NCBI GenBank assembly: GCA_030267565.1 | Contig: BRXU01000009.1 | Location: 1,138,001 to 1,202,000 of the forward strand | Direction: 5' to 3' | Length of the DNA stretch: 64,000 nucleotides | From: Pleodorina starrii | Taxonomy: Eukaryota > Chlorophyta > Chlorophyceae > Chlamydomonadales > Volvocaceae | Shown here: positions 11,901-22,513 of the stretch, in pieces | Layout: each line of letters opens with the position of its first letter | Position numbering within the stretch: position 1 is the first letter of the stretch | The notes under the pieces: generated by a model | Told to the model about the DNA's origin: nothing | The model's input: the letters and a program-made list of their open reading frames with translations, nothing else | Databases searched by the model: none | Position numbers and translations under genes: made by a program

Positions 11901-14766
11901 GGGGGGCGGAGGGGCCGCGGGGGGGGAGGCGCGGGGGGGATTGGGTTTGTGATAAGGGAGGCGGGTGGCGGAAGGGGCGGAAAATGACCGGGGCGTGGGC
12001 GGGCCCCCAAGCTCCTGCACGCCTGGGCTGCCCCAGTTTCGACTTTCGGGATGAGGGTAGGAATAGAACGGCCGAGACTTGGAGGCCTGCAGGCAGACCT
12101 GGCCCCGCAACCACAGGCACCGCCACGCGCTTCGGGCTGCAAGTGGACCGGGGGCTGCATCTGCGGCTACCGCTGCGGCGACGTTCGCGCCGCCCGCCCG
12201 CCTGGCTAGGATCGCCATTCTGCTCCGTCCCCAGCCCTCTCGGGGCGCTATCCGCTCCGCCAGACGGCCACACGTGTGTGTCGCTGCGCACTGGCGGAGC
12301 GGAGCGGCACCCCAGGTCGATGCGAGGACGCCCGCCCAGACATGTGGCCATACGGTAGCATTGGCCAGTGCACGGTGGTGCCCATACCCAGTGGGAGCAG
12401 CTCTCCCCTGGGTAATGGCCCCGCAGACGGCCACCTCCCTTGGAAGACAGGGAAACCCGCAACGGACGGAGAGGAGCGCCCTCTCCGCACCCCTGCACCC
12501 CTTCCTCAATCCGCCGCCCCCCCGCACACACACTCTGCAGGCGCTCCTCGGGTTGATGGCTGCAGCTGCTACTGCTGTTGCTGCTGTAGATCCAACACAG
12601 CAGCAGCAGCAGCAGCGTTGGGGGCGGGGCGGCGGCGGGGCGCCATGCACCCGGCAGGGCTCCCCCGCTGTGGCACTGCCGGTGTCGCACTACCCGGGCG
12701 CGCACGGCTGCATGCTGCTGCCCGCATGCAGGGCATGTCGGGGCATGTCGGGGCTAGGTGTGGGTGCGCCGGCAGTCTCGGTGAACCCCCTCCGGAGCCT
12801 GCGCGTATGCTCCCTCGGCGCCCCGTGCTGGCAGTGTCAGGTCGAGTCAGATCAGGTTCCCAACGAACAGAAACGCAGGCTAGTTTCATCCGATGCCCAC
12901 ACAACTGCACTCTGGGCGCAGTGTACCCCCGTGTCAACGGCGCCCTTGCGCCCACCAACCCGCCTCCACAAGTCAACGCATGAGAGGGGGGAGGGGTTCT
13001 GGTCTCTGGTGCACAGCAGGGCCCCCCGGCAGAGCCCACCAACGGCTTTGCCGCGGTCGGCCGGGCCCGGCCCCACAGTGCACGGACTCCGACGACCAGT
13101 ACGCCACACCTGGTCAACCTCCTCCCGGACGCCCCGCCTTCCTCGCAGTGCGATAGCGGTTGCAGGCTGCCGGCAAGACCGGGGACTCAGGCCACCGCTG
13201 GTGATCCCCACGCGCCTCCGCCACAACGCCAGCCCGGGCCGGGCCGGGCAGAAATGGTGGTTCATCCCTCCCTCACAGGCTCCACCCAACCCAACCCACC
13301 CAACCCTCCGCCGGCCCGATTGGCGGGGAGCCCTCCCGGCCTTGTCCTTGCTACCACCCACCCCCCCGGCCGTACCCCGCCTGGCGTCCCAGGTGCAACC
13401 CCATGGCGGTCTAAGCCCCCCCTCCCGCTTCCCTCGCAGCCGCCCTCTCCCGCCCCGGCACCCCCCGCCCCCTCTTCTGGCCCCCCGGGCACCCACCACC
13501 GGGTTCCAGCATATGCTCCACACGGGCGACGGCCCCGTCTCAATTCGGTGCTTCTCACTGCCGCCCTTGTCGCGGATGGAGATGACGCCGTCGAAGCAGC
13601 CCAGCGCCAGGTAGGCGCCGTCCGCAGTCCAGGAGATGGAGCAGATGCGGGAGGCAACCTGGGGAGCGGGGGGCGAGAGGACAATGCAATGCAATGAATT
13701 GGTACAGCCGCTGGGAGTGTGTGGGACCGGGCCACGCCGGGTGGGCAGTCAGTCAGACCAAAGGGTAGTCAGGCAGCGCCGGGGAGCAACGCGACACGGG
13801 CGCGCCACCCCCAAAGGGGAGAGGGTGGGCCCAGGCGCCTCGTGAAATGAAAGACAAGGACGGGGCGCCGCCCCGACTTCACCCGGGTGGGGGAGGGGGG
13901 TCAAACAGCGGTGGCAGCGGCCAGAGGGGACCCGGGAAGGGGCGCGTGGGCGACCCAGATCGCATCACCCCGTCACGGGGTGCCTACCTTGTGCTTCGCC
14001 ACGGATTTCTGCTCCGGCGACCAGAGCCCCACGTCTGAGGCGGTGGCACTGGCCAGTTGCTGCGTGACTGGGTTGTATGAGAGGCACTGGATGGCTTCAT
14101 TGTGGGTGTACTTGAGGATACCCTCCGCCTGCAGCAACACCCCGGGGCCAAGCACCGTGTCAGGGTTGGGTTTTCGCCGCGAGTTGCGACCCCATCCAGG
14201 CCCCCGACGTCCCCGTGCGCATGCCTCCCACAGCCCCTTACCTTGCTCGTCCAGATAATGACCGTTTTGTCCGCGCCACCCGACGCGAAGCGCTTGCCGT
14301 TTTGAGCGTACGCAACGCAGTAGATCGAATCCTGCAGTTAGAGCCCGCCCCCAAGGTTAGCATGGATAGCAACGGCCTTGCATATGGGGCGGCGACACCG
14401 CACCTTGTGGCCTTTCAGCGCGTGCAGTAGGTCACCATCCGCAGCATCGTAGACCAGCACGCGATTTCCGATACCCGCTACAACTTGAGATCCATCTGAA
14501 ATGGATGGGCCCCAGCCAGTCAGCGGGTTCTAGGCTTGAGGCAGCGTGTGTCGGGAGGGTCGTCGGGCGGCATGTGAACGCGACACTCACCTGGCTTGAA
14601 GCACAGGTCGTAACAGACATTACGGATGCCGTCCTTCTCAGGCTGTAAACATGTTATTGGTGCGGACGATGAGTAGGCTTAGTTCGTCAGGGTGCAACAA
14701 AAAAGACATGCACTTGCCGAGTCCGCCACTTACAGGTGTCTCCTGCCAAGAAACGACAGTCCGCAT
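2952..14766 (-). CDS. IFT122: Intraflagellar transport protein IFT122 (IFT-A core)
   Basis: IFT122 is a core subunit of the IFT-A complex, which drives retrograde transport and membrane protein entry in cilia. The model has 24 exons: 14734-14766, 14591-14642, 14404-14495, 14242-14331, 13988-14128, 13497-13658, 11741-11898, 11157-11397, 10547-10750, 10034-10321, 9514-9708, 9051-9101, 8586-8666, 8100-8280, 7414-7601, 6747-6932, 5980-6255, 5544-5798, 5177-5295, 4811-4924, 4442-4490, 4016-4080, 3545-3719, 2952-3287. They total 3732 nt, about 1243 aa, close to the family length. The start [11 protein letters not shown] runs directly into the first WD40 blade. WD40 propellers fill about residues 1-570 and TPR helices about 570-1000. 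Two Cys-rich zinc modules follow: CWRCTT...CINC near 1005-1025 and CCGPC near 1158. Intron 6 is unusually long (1.6 kb). Intron 7 uses a GC donor. The end of exon 6 may be 13500 instead of 13497. Confidence 0.96.
11398..11740 (-). other. GC-AG intron 7 of IFT122
   Basis: The exon before it ends GGAACTGACAG and the intron opens GCGAGT instead of GT. The next exon restores [15 protein letters not shown] in frame. No GT nearby keeps this frame, so a GC donor is the simplest reading. GC-AG introns are a known minority class spliced by the major spliceosome. Confidence 0.85.
11899..13496 (-). other. Long intron 6 of IFT122
   Basis: This 1.6 kb intron separates exon WNP(V) from exon [12 protein letters not shown]. 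It contains a CAG/CTG run at about 12593-12616 and C-rich low-complexity DNA. Long open frames on the plus strand (for example 12079-13614) look compositional. I saw no extra exon that improves the protein. Confidence 0.7.
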
Positions 14767-15465
14767 CCTTTTGCTGTTGTCCTAAGCGTCTTACTTCATG
14801 CTCTGCAAACCGTCATAGCTTGCGAGCAGTCCGCGGGCAGGCCAGGTTCAGGTCCTTCTCAGCGCTGCAAAAATACTCAGATCAACACTATTAAGCAAGT
14901 AGTTAATGCGAGTGACGCAGTTGAGTAATTCTTCGAATAGGACGGGTCGGGTGGCAGCTCCAACTGCGATGTCAGAAAGAAGCGGCCCTGCCCAAGTACA
15001 GTACGAAAAATATAAGATGTTACAGAAAATGTTGTTGTTTTCAAAGCTTGCAGTATGCGAACAGGGGTCAGCGCACGGTTGACCGCGGCCGTACACCGTT
15101 TTTGCCGGCACATCCCACATGCGACATGCCACCTGAGCCTCTTGTAACAGATTGCTTGCTGAACCCCGCTGAACCAATCGGCAAATTATCAAGAGCCAGA
15201 TCAATTTGACATTGTTTCACAGCCATTGCAGGGGGGCAACTGTCGATGCCGTGCCATGGCGCGTGGGTTTCGTTTCGGCACGCCACCAAGGCGTGTAGCT
15301 CTGCAAGCCAACTCGCCCTGCAGGTCGGTTATAGGGGCACATTTTGGGGGGGGGCCAAACCTATCACAGAAGGCGCCCTTTGCTGGCCCTGAAAAGAGGC
15401 AGCCCCAAAGCCGCAAACAAGGCCATTCGCACTTGAGAGGTCGGGTGAGCACCCCCTAATGCTGG
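14767..15465. other. IFT122 upstream region
   Basis: This unique sequence lies between the IFT122 start codon and the left end of the TIR element. It should contain the IFT122 5' UTR and promoter. It is less GC-rich than the genes. I saw no convincing TATA box or coding exon. Confidence 0.5.
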
Positions 15466-16729
15466 ATTTACATGACACGTTACGTTATCACTTTACAGGA
15501 AACGTGGTCAGTTCGCATGGGGTAACGGGTCCGTTACACGTTACGTGGCCAAAAAGTCTAACATGGCCCCAGGGGGGGTGTAATTGACCAAACGTTGACC
15601 CCTAGCCCCGTTACAGCCAGTACAACCTCATTTTAGCATAGTTCTGATTTCCTTTCAGACCAATCGTTCAGTTATGTCATATACTAGGTATAACAAGCGC
15701 TCGATGATCCCCATCGCGTTCCGTTTCGCGAACTTCTCGCCAAAGTTACTACATGACGAAGGGCAACTCCGCACAAGCGCAGCGGCAGCAGAGCACTGCT
15801 CCTATGCACTATGCTCAAGCCAGGCATGTGTCCGGAATCAAGGCTCCCACGTGTCATGCTGAGTATCGCGTTCGGGGAAGCATTCGCTGGGGCCTTGGCC
15901 TGGCGGCCATCACTCAACACTATCACCAAATTGACTTTCAAATCTGTATACGCATGGCCTTGATGTCCTCTGCTTGTTTAATGCAATCCCGGCTACGCGT
16001 AATGGCTCAGAGAATTGCGTGGTCATGTCCATTTATGAATACGGTAGCTGCCTAAGTGACCAAAGCTGCTGGGGCACATATAACGAACAAATACAAGGCC
16101 AAGCAGTTATGTGAATACCTTTTATGTGCGCGGGACAGCGCTGGAGCATGCGTGCCGTACTATTTTCCGAAATAGTACGACCCTCAAGCGCACCGGTCCC
16201 TCACCACGGTCGGCACTCCCGAATGAGTTTCTCTGCCGGCTAGTTCTGCATAAAGTCAACATGGATCTTAACAAGGCGCTGCTGCTTCTCGACAAGACAC
16301 AGTGGTCGGTCAGGCAGGGTCAGGCCGAGCTTCCGAGAGACATGCCGACGCCGCGCAGGGCCGGCCGCGGTCGCAGCCGCTCGCCGACGCCGCACAGCTT
16401 TAGTATAATCAATATGCAAACAATGAGCGCGATGAGACCGCCATCGAGGGCTTGGCGTACTCTGAGAACGAGCTCTCGCGCGATGAGGCCGACCTCAGCG
16501 CGTCGGGTTCCATTATGGGCAACGACGCTCGCAGGCTTCGTCCTAAGGGTTTAACATCGTGCTGGAGTGATATGACATGGGCGCTTTGACGTTACCGCCT
16601 CAAAACATAGTGTGTACGGACCTCGCGCCAACAGACATGACGTCCCCAAGACAGCCCATGTAAATTGGGATCCGTTTGGGCCTGCCACTTTACATGTAAG
16701 CGTGAGGTAACGTAACGTGTCATGTAAAT
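15466..16729. mobile_element. TIR-flanked DNA transposon-like element (1264 bp)
   Basis: A 22-base sequence starting ATTTACATGACACG at 15466-15487 recurs as a perfect inverted copy at 16708-16729. The trinucleotide TGG sits directly outside both ends and may be a 3-bp target duplication. Sub-terminal ACGTTACG-like motifs recur inside the left end (15478, about 15536), and CATGTAAATTGG occurs twice at the right end (16657 and 16721). The interior has no recognisable transposase, only a degenerate open frame, so the copy is probably non-autonomous. A 3-bp duplication occurs in CACTA and PIF/Harbinger groups, but the terminal bases do not settle the family. Confidence 0.75.
16111..16554 (+). pseudogene. 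Unidentified open frame inside the TIR element
   Basis: I do not recognise this sequence. One frame begins MNTFYVRGTALEHACR and continues with MDLNKALLLLDKTQW and an Arg/Ser/Pro stretch. A different frame at about 16403-16555 gives a more protein-like acidic segment (YNQYANNERDETAIEG, then SENELSRDEADLS), as if a frameshift or a small intron ending at CTTTAG separates them. Lying wholly inside the inverted repeats, it is either a decayed element protein or captured host sequence. Confidence 0.3.
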
Positions 16730-17229
16730 TGGTTATAACGCTGCTCAACCCGCGTTGTTACGCACGCTTCGCGCGGTAAGTCGTTTGTTTCCTCCCCTCC
16801 TGCGAACCTGACACGATCCGGCATTCCTGCCTTGCGCCAACCTAATGCACATACACATGCACGCACACACATACACGCCCGCCATCGGCGTCCCGGGACA
16901 CACGCCCGTCGTCCTTCCGCTGCTCTTTATCACTACAGCGCCCCCGTTCATACTCATACACTGCGTGGTTCACACGCACACGCACAATGCTCCGCCCCTC
17001 CAAACGCCGGGACGGCTTTTCCTTTCGCTGCGATTCGTCTCTTCCAACCCCACGGAAGGGCGCCACCCCGCTCACAACCCCCCTCCCAAGCTTGACGGGC
17101 GACATCAACGTTTCCTTCGCCGCTCCCGGGTGACCTTTGCAGCACCCGGATGGCGTCACCGCCACCGCCACTGCGCTGTCATGTGCAGCGGACGGCACGC
17201 ATGCGTCCCCGACACCGGGGGTGTGGATT

Positions 17230-17274
17230 GAGAGTTCGTGCGGGGCGGCGCAGCAGCAGCTAGACTACAGCTCG
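17230..17274. repeat. 45-bp direct repeat, copy 1
   Basis: The block from GAGAGTTCGTGCGG to ACTACAGCTCG is identical to 17509-17553, 279 bases away. The sequence between the copies has an open frame with residues NAIWRVYGTLYAQTLQ that I cannot assign. Confidence 0.85.
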
Positions 17275-17508
17275 TGTTCCCCCCCGAAAAACCATCTCGC
17301 GGTTTCCGGCGGGGGGGGTGGGGCCAGCAGTGAATTCAAATAACGACGCCGTCAACGCGATATGGCGGGTCTACGGCACTCTCTACGCCCAGACGCTCCA
17401 GAGCTCGGTAGCAGCAGCTGTCTACGACTACATATACTGGCGGATCAGACAATCCCCACACTCGAGTGCGCCTTTTCCGGAATACACATCAATAAAGCTT
17501 CGCCTGGT

Positions 17509-17553
17509 GAGAGTTCGTGCGGGGCGGCGCAGCAGCAGCTAGACTACAGCTCG
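17509..17553. repeat. 45-bp direct repeat, copy 2
   Basis: This is the second identical copy of the block at 17230-17274. It may mark a local duplication or the remains of a mobile element with short direct ends. Confidence 0.85.
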
Positions 17554-17796
17554 GGCAAACTGTATCTATTGCTGGCCCCGCGGCCCGGCCTTCGAGGCGA
17601 GACCGCGCTCCTTCTTCCTACGCATTGCTACCTAAGACCCGGTGCAGGTCGCACCGAAGCCGCTCGAACTAGTTAGTCGTGTCTGGTTCATGATGACATT
17701 AGCCAGCCAGGGTGATCAGGCCTGGCCGGCGCGTCACTAAGTCGGAACATGTCGGCTGGCTTGGGCGGATGCCCAATGGAGAATACTGAACTGATG

Positions 17797-17801
17797 TTAC
17801 A
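17797..17801 (-). terminator. Possible OGG1 polyadenylation signal (TGTAA)
   Basis: TTACA on the plus strand reads TGTAA on the OGG1 strand, the usual signal in volvocine algae. It would imply a 3' UTR of about 650 bases. No nearer copy was seen. Confidence 0.4.
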
Positions 17802-18450
17802 TCATTCCCATTGAAGCATCACTATACTTCAGCATGTACGTATCCAGTATGACCAGGCGAAGCGCTTCCTGCTGGAAACGCTTGCGCCTAGGTAGAGCTC
17901 GCACTGGACGAGCAGTGATTGGTTCCGGAGCCCGGGCATGGCCCTGGTCCCCGGTTCGAGCCCAACCGAGAGCGTTCGTCTGCGCTCCAACTGTCAGTCA
18001 GTTTGACCAGATAATTCCCAGCCACCAACGGTGCACGACAGCGCCGCCCAGCAGCGCCCGTCCTCGGCCCCACATCGCCACCCTGCCCTGCTTCTGAGCT
18101 GGACTCCCCTCCACTGCGCCGCGACGGACAACGCAGCGCAGCGCACGGGCGACCCGGCAACGGCTCCCTCGGCTACGCAGCACGTGTGCTGCAAGGGCGT
18201 GCGGGCGGGCGGGCGGTCGAGAGGCGGCGCGGATCCAAACAGCCCCTAGGATCGCGCACCTATTGGCCTCCCAGCTCCGAAACCCGTACCCCTGCATGGC
18301 CGCTGCAGCTGCTGCTGTGCGAAAAGTAAGACGCGCTTCCTGCTGCGAGCCGCGCCCAAACGCCAAACCTAGAGTCATTCGACTACCGAGCACGCGCGCG
18401 ACGGGGCAGGGCGGCGCCAGTCACACGCACGCCCCGACCCGACCCGCCGA

Positions 18451-21400
18451 CTAAGTAGCGAGGTCGTCAAACTCATTCAGCTCATAGTCCCCAGCAGCCT
18501 GTGCCTTGGCCTTGGCCGCCGGCACGTCCCGCGCCTTGCCCGCCGCGCGCTTCTTGTTCCGACCGGCCCCAGGCGCCGCAGGCTCCGGCTCCGGCTCCGG
18601 CCCGCGCGCAGCCGCCGCCGCCGCCGCGGCCCCTCTCCCCCTCAACCTCCCGGCGGCGCGAGCAGGCGCAGGCGCGCTTCCCAAGTCCGCATCCGCCTGC
18701 CCTTCCACCACCGCCGCCGCACACGCCGGCCCCGCAGCCGCCCCAGGCCCCTGCGAGCTGCCGCTGGACCCCGTGACAGCGACACTACCCACCGGCGCCG
18801 CCGCCGCCGCCGTCTCAGTCGCCGCCGCTGCTCCCACCGCTGCCGTCGTCAGCTCAACAGTCGCAGCTGCCGCAGCCCCTCGCGCTGGTTGGCGCCCCCG
18901 CCCCGCGCCCCCGCGCCTGTTGCCGCCCGGACCCGGCACTGCCGCCGTTGCCGCTGCAGCGGGGGCGGCGGCGGCACCGCCGCCGCGGGGTCTGCGCCGC
19001 GCAGCGGCACGCTCCCCTTTCTTGACACCGCCACCGCCGCCGCCGCCGTCACTGTCACCGTCCTCCCCGTCGGACCTGGCCCCCGGCTCCTCCTCCGCAT
19101 CCGCGTCGCTGTCGCTGTCGCTGTCACTGTCGCCGCCGACCGGGCCTTGGGTGCGGCCGCGGCGTTTGCCGCCGCCGATGGCCGCCGCCTTGCCCTTTTC
19201 CTTGCCCTTTTCCTTGGCCTTTTCCTTGGCCTGTCGCAGGTTCTCCGGCAGTCGATGCTGCTGGCTGGCAAGCTCCGAGATGAACAGCGTGTTGTGAGCC
19301 CTGGGGCCGAGACGTGGGTGTGGCGGGCACGGGCAGAGGAGGAAAACACAGGTCGGTTGGTTAGGAAAACCAAGTCACGCCCGCACGCACACCCAGTCAC
19401 GCCCGCCCGCCGTTCCCCGCACCCCGCCCCCCGCCCCCACGCACCAGCCGGCATAGGGCCCGAAGCGCTCCACGAACACGCGCTGCACCTCCCCGTGCAC
19501 CGCCTTGGTGAGGCTCCTGCCGCGCAGCTGAGGGCAGTAGTGCCGTACCGCGATCTGCCACACGTGGGTGTCCACCGGGATGGCCGAGTGCTTGTCCAGA
19601 GAGAACAGGCAGATGCAGGCGGCCACCTTGGGGCCGATGCCTGCCGGGGGAGGGGGAGGGTAATTAAAACGGCCCGGGGGGGAGGGGGAGGGGGGGAAGA
19701 GCGGAGGGAGGGAGGGAATGTGTACTGTCATGCCAGGTTGGATGTTCGGGTGTTTGAGTGTAAAACGTGTCACGTGGAAAAACCCTAAAATCCTAGCCCC
19801 CGCCCTGCCCCTAGCCCCTTCCCCAAGCCCTGCCCTGCCCTGCCCCTCCGCCCGCCCCAACCCCGCCCCAACCCTGCCCCCACCCCCCCATTCGTCCCTC
19901 ACCCGGCAGTTCCGTCAGCGCCTGCACCGCCTCCTCCAGCCCCACCCGCCTCAGCCCCAGCAGCCACTCCCGCCCGCCCCCCGGCTTGGCCGCCAGCGCC
20001 CGAGTGGTACCCACGATGAAACGGGCGCGGTAGCTGCGGACCGACACGAGGTGGGGGCGGGGGTGGGGTGGGGTGAGCAGGTGTTGGGTGAGGCCGGGGA
20101 GAGCAGCCGGTGAGGGGATTAGGAGGGGGGTGTGACCAAGGGCCCTTAACGGGTATTCGGGTTCAGTTGATGAGCGAGGCGGGGCGCAGGTCCGGGGGCA
20201 CTGCGCATGGCGCGGTGAAGCTGCAGCAACCCCATTGGCCCCCATTGAAACAAAAACCGACTTGACTTAAAGTAAGCGACCAAAGATGTCATTCCTGCGC
20301 CGCCCCGCCCCGCCCCGCCCGGGTCGAACGACCACGCACCCCCGCACCCGAAGCCCGCTGCCCGCAGCTCCTCCTCCGTCGCCCTGCCGAGCTGCTCCAG
20401 GGTGGGGAACGCGTAGTAGGACAGGCCGTTGTCGTGTCCCCCCGCCAGGACAGCAGCTGCTGGTGCTGCTGGTGCTGCTGCTGCGGCACCGCCATCACCT
20501 GCCGCTGTCGCTGCTGCCCCCTTGCCGCCGCGTTTCCGCTTCGCTTTCGGCGCTGCTCCAGGAGACCCCCCAGGGCCCACACCGGGTCCGGTTGCCGATG
20601 CGGCAGGCGGCTGCGCATGCCCCTGCCCCGCCACTGCAGTGGTTGGCTCCAGGGGCGTCCCGTAGGAGCTGCAGAGGCGCTCCACCATTCCGTGGATCCT
20701 GGATATGTGGTTGTTGGACGAGCAAATGAACTGGAACAAGCACTCCAGGGGGTCCTGCCGCAGCATTCGGGCACCTGGGGGCGCCTCGGAGAGAGAAAGA
20801 GTCAGAGAAAGAGAGCGAAGGGCGCGGAGTGACGCAGCGAAGCGCACGACCGGCAGGCTATCAGGGCCGTCAGTGGGGGGCGGAACACAGACTCGGGGTG
20901 GGAGCGGCTTCCATCTGGGTACTGGAACCCCCACGCTGCGGGAGGTCGGGTGCAGCGCAGACGAGGAGGGGGCACCGGGGCGCCGGGCAGGGGTCCGCCG
21001 CTGAGCCTCACCCATCACGTCGGCCCGTGAGTGAGTGAGTGGGGGGCCGGGCCGCCGCCTCCCCGGCACAGCACAGCTGCCGGAGAGGGCTGCAGCCCGG
21101 GGTCAGGCGCACCCAAGCGGCGCCGGCCCCTGCGACCTCCCCCGGTGCCCTGGTGTAACCCTGCCCTGGCTTCCACTCCGAGGCGAAGGTCTGCGTCCGG
21201 GCGCGCAGGCCCCACCCCACCCACCCACCCACCCAGGCGACACATGGCCAGGCACCCAGGCACCCAGCCAGCCAGGCACTCACCCGGGAAGTGCGGGCTG
21301 ACGTCCCGGAAGCGACTGCAGCTGGCCGCCCAACCGGTGGCTAGCTGGCTCAGCCGGGTGTCCAGGTTGAAGTAGTCGCGCAGCACGGCGGCGTCGTCAG

Positions 21401-22185
21401 CGGAGGAGGCGTCCCGCCCGCGAGCCAGCACGCGGTACCGCACGTCGTCCGGGAGCTGGACGAGACACACCTGTGAAGGGGGGGAGGGGTCCCGGAGGGC
21501 GCAGCGGGGGACGGTCGGGGGGCGGGGACCGGAGGCGGCTTTGCGGTCGTATATGGGTAAGGGTACGGGAATAGAGGGGGTGGGCGGTACAGAGCAGAGA
21601 ACCTGAGCGCTGAGAGCGTTGGTCATTTAAGGTGTGAGGGTTGGGTTGGGGGTAATGCGGTTTACGTTGTGATGCTTGGCAGATGAGAGGGCGCGGTGGC
21701 CCTGACCCGCCAGCGGTGATCGGTGCCACGGTGCGTGCCCCCCGCGCGCGTGCCAAACCCACCAGCCGGTCTCCAATCACGCCCGTGTACTCGTTGTCGC
21801 CAGTCCGCCGCCATCGGAAGCTCTGACCGGTGGGGAGGCAAAAGTCGAGCTGCAGCTCTTGAGGCGGCGCTCCCAAGGCGTGCCAGACGCCGTCACCGAC
21901 CGCCTCCTCCAACCCCTCCTCTGCTGTCGGGTGCAAGCCCATGGCGAGAGGAGGCACGCCAGTCCTCGCACCGGCGTGCACTATCGGAGTAGCGGCCGCT
22001 TGGGCTGGTGCATTCCGGAGAGCTGCAAGTTGCCGTCGGTTTGGCTGTCGCTGTCGGAGAAGCACGCGCAAGTGCTGCGAACTGCTTGGCTTGCTCACGA
22101 GGCTCGCCCAATCTTTTCGGCAAATATTTCTTAGCAAGGGGTACAGAGTTGCTTGAAAGGAGCTGCCGCACTGGCGCAGTGTCAT
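18451..22185 (-). CDS. OGG1: 8-oxoguanine DNA glycosylase OGG1, with long tail
   Basis: OGG1 excises 8-oxoguanine opposite C in base-excision repair and is a bifunctional glycosylase/AP lyase. Exons: 21763-21942 (or to 22185), 21284-21470, 20348-20774, 19903-20033, 19445-19640, 18451-19300. From the ATG at 21942 this gives 656 aa. An in-frame ATG at 22185 adds 81 residues rich in Arg, Ser and Leu and poor in acids, which could be an organelle presequence. [13 protein letters not shown] and the HhH-GPD motif [16 protein letters not shown] are clear. Catalytic Lys313 and Asp332 keep the 19-residue spacing of human K249/D268. Two oddities: about 75 low-complexity residues with a basic KAKRKRGGK cluster inside the glycosylase core, and a 280-residue Ala/Gly/Asp-Ser-rich tail ending [10 protein letters not shown]. 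It is divergent from the ataxin-2 gene. Confidence 0.95.
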
Positions 22186-22513
22186 GCCACGGTTACTGCG
22201 GCGGGAACAAACTAAGGCACGAGGCAGCCTGCACACAGAGGCAGGCCAGGCGGGTTGTTACGTGTTAAAGTCGCGCAAGCTACTGTAGCCTTTGTGCAAT
22301 AGCGGTTTGGTTCTCTGAAACTTTGCATGGAGTACGAACGCCAACGTCCGGCTTCATTGACGTTCGTCACTCGCAGCAAGTCCATATTCTAATTTGCCCA
22401 GGCCGCTCTACTGGTACTTCTCCAGAGAGGGCGTGCCTGCTTACTCTTCCTTCTTTCGGGCCTGGGCAGAAATGACCATGCCACTTAACTGAACGCCAGT
22501 CACACCGTGAACC
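22186..22513. promoter_or_regulatory. Shared upstream region of OGG1 and ataxin-2 gene
   Basis: This 328-base gap separates two divergent starts, or 571 bases if OGG1 begins at 21942. It should hold both promoters and 5' UTRs. I saw no clear TATA box. Confidence 0.5.

Larger units (their letters stand above)
16730..18450. other. Intergenic region and OGG1 3' side
   Basis: This region lies between the TIR element and the OGG1 stop. It has a CA-rich stretch at about 16845-16880, a 45-bp direct repeat (17230 and 17509), and unique sequence that probably includes the OGG1 3' UTR up to a minus-strand TGTAA at 17797-17801. No gene was recognised. Confidence 0.5.

Noticed and set aside
12079..13614. 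511-codon plus-strand open frame
   Set aside because: It lies antisense in IFT122 intron 6 and exon 6, is rich in Arg/Pro/Ala/His from C-rich DNA, and matches no family.
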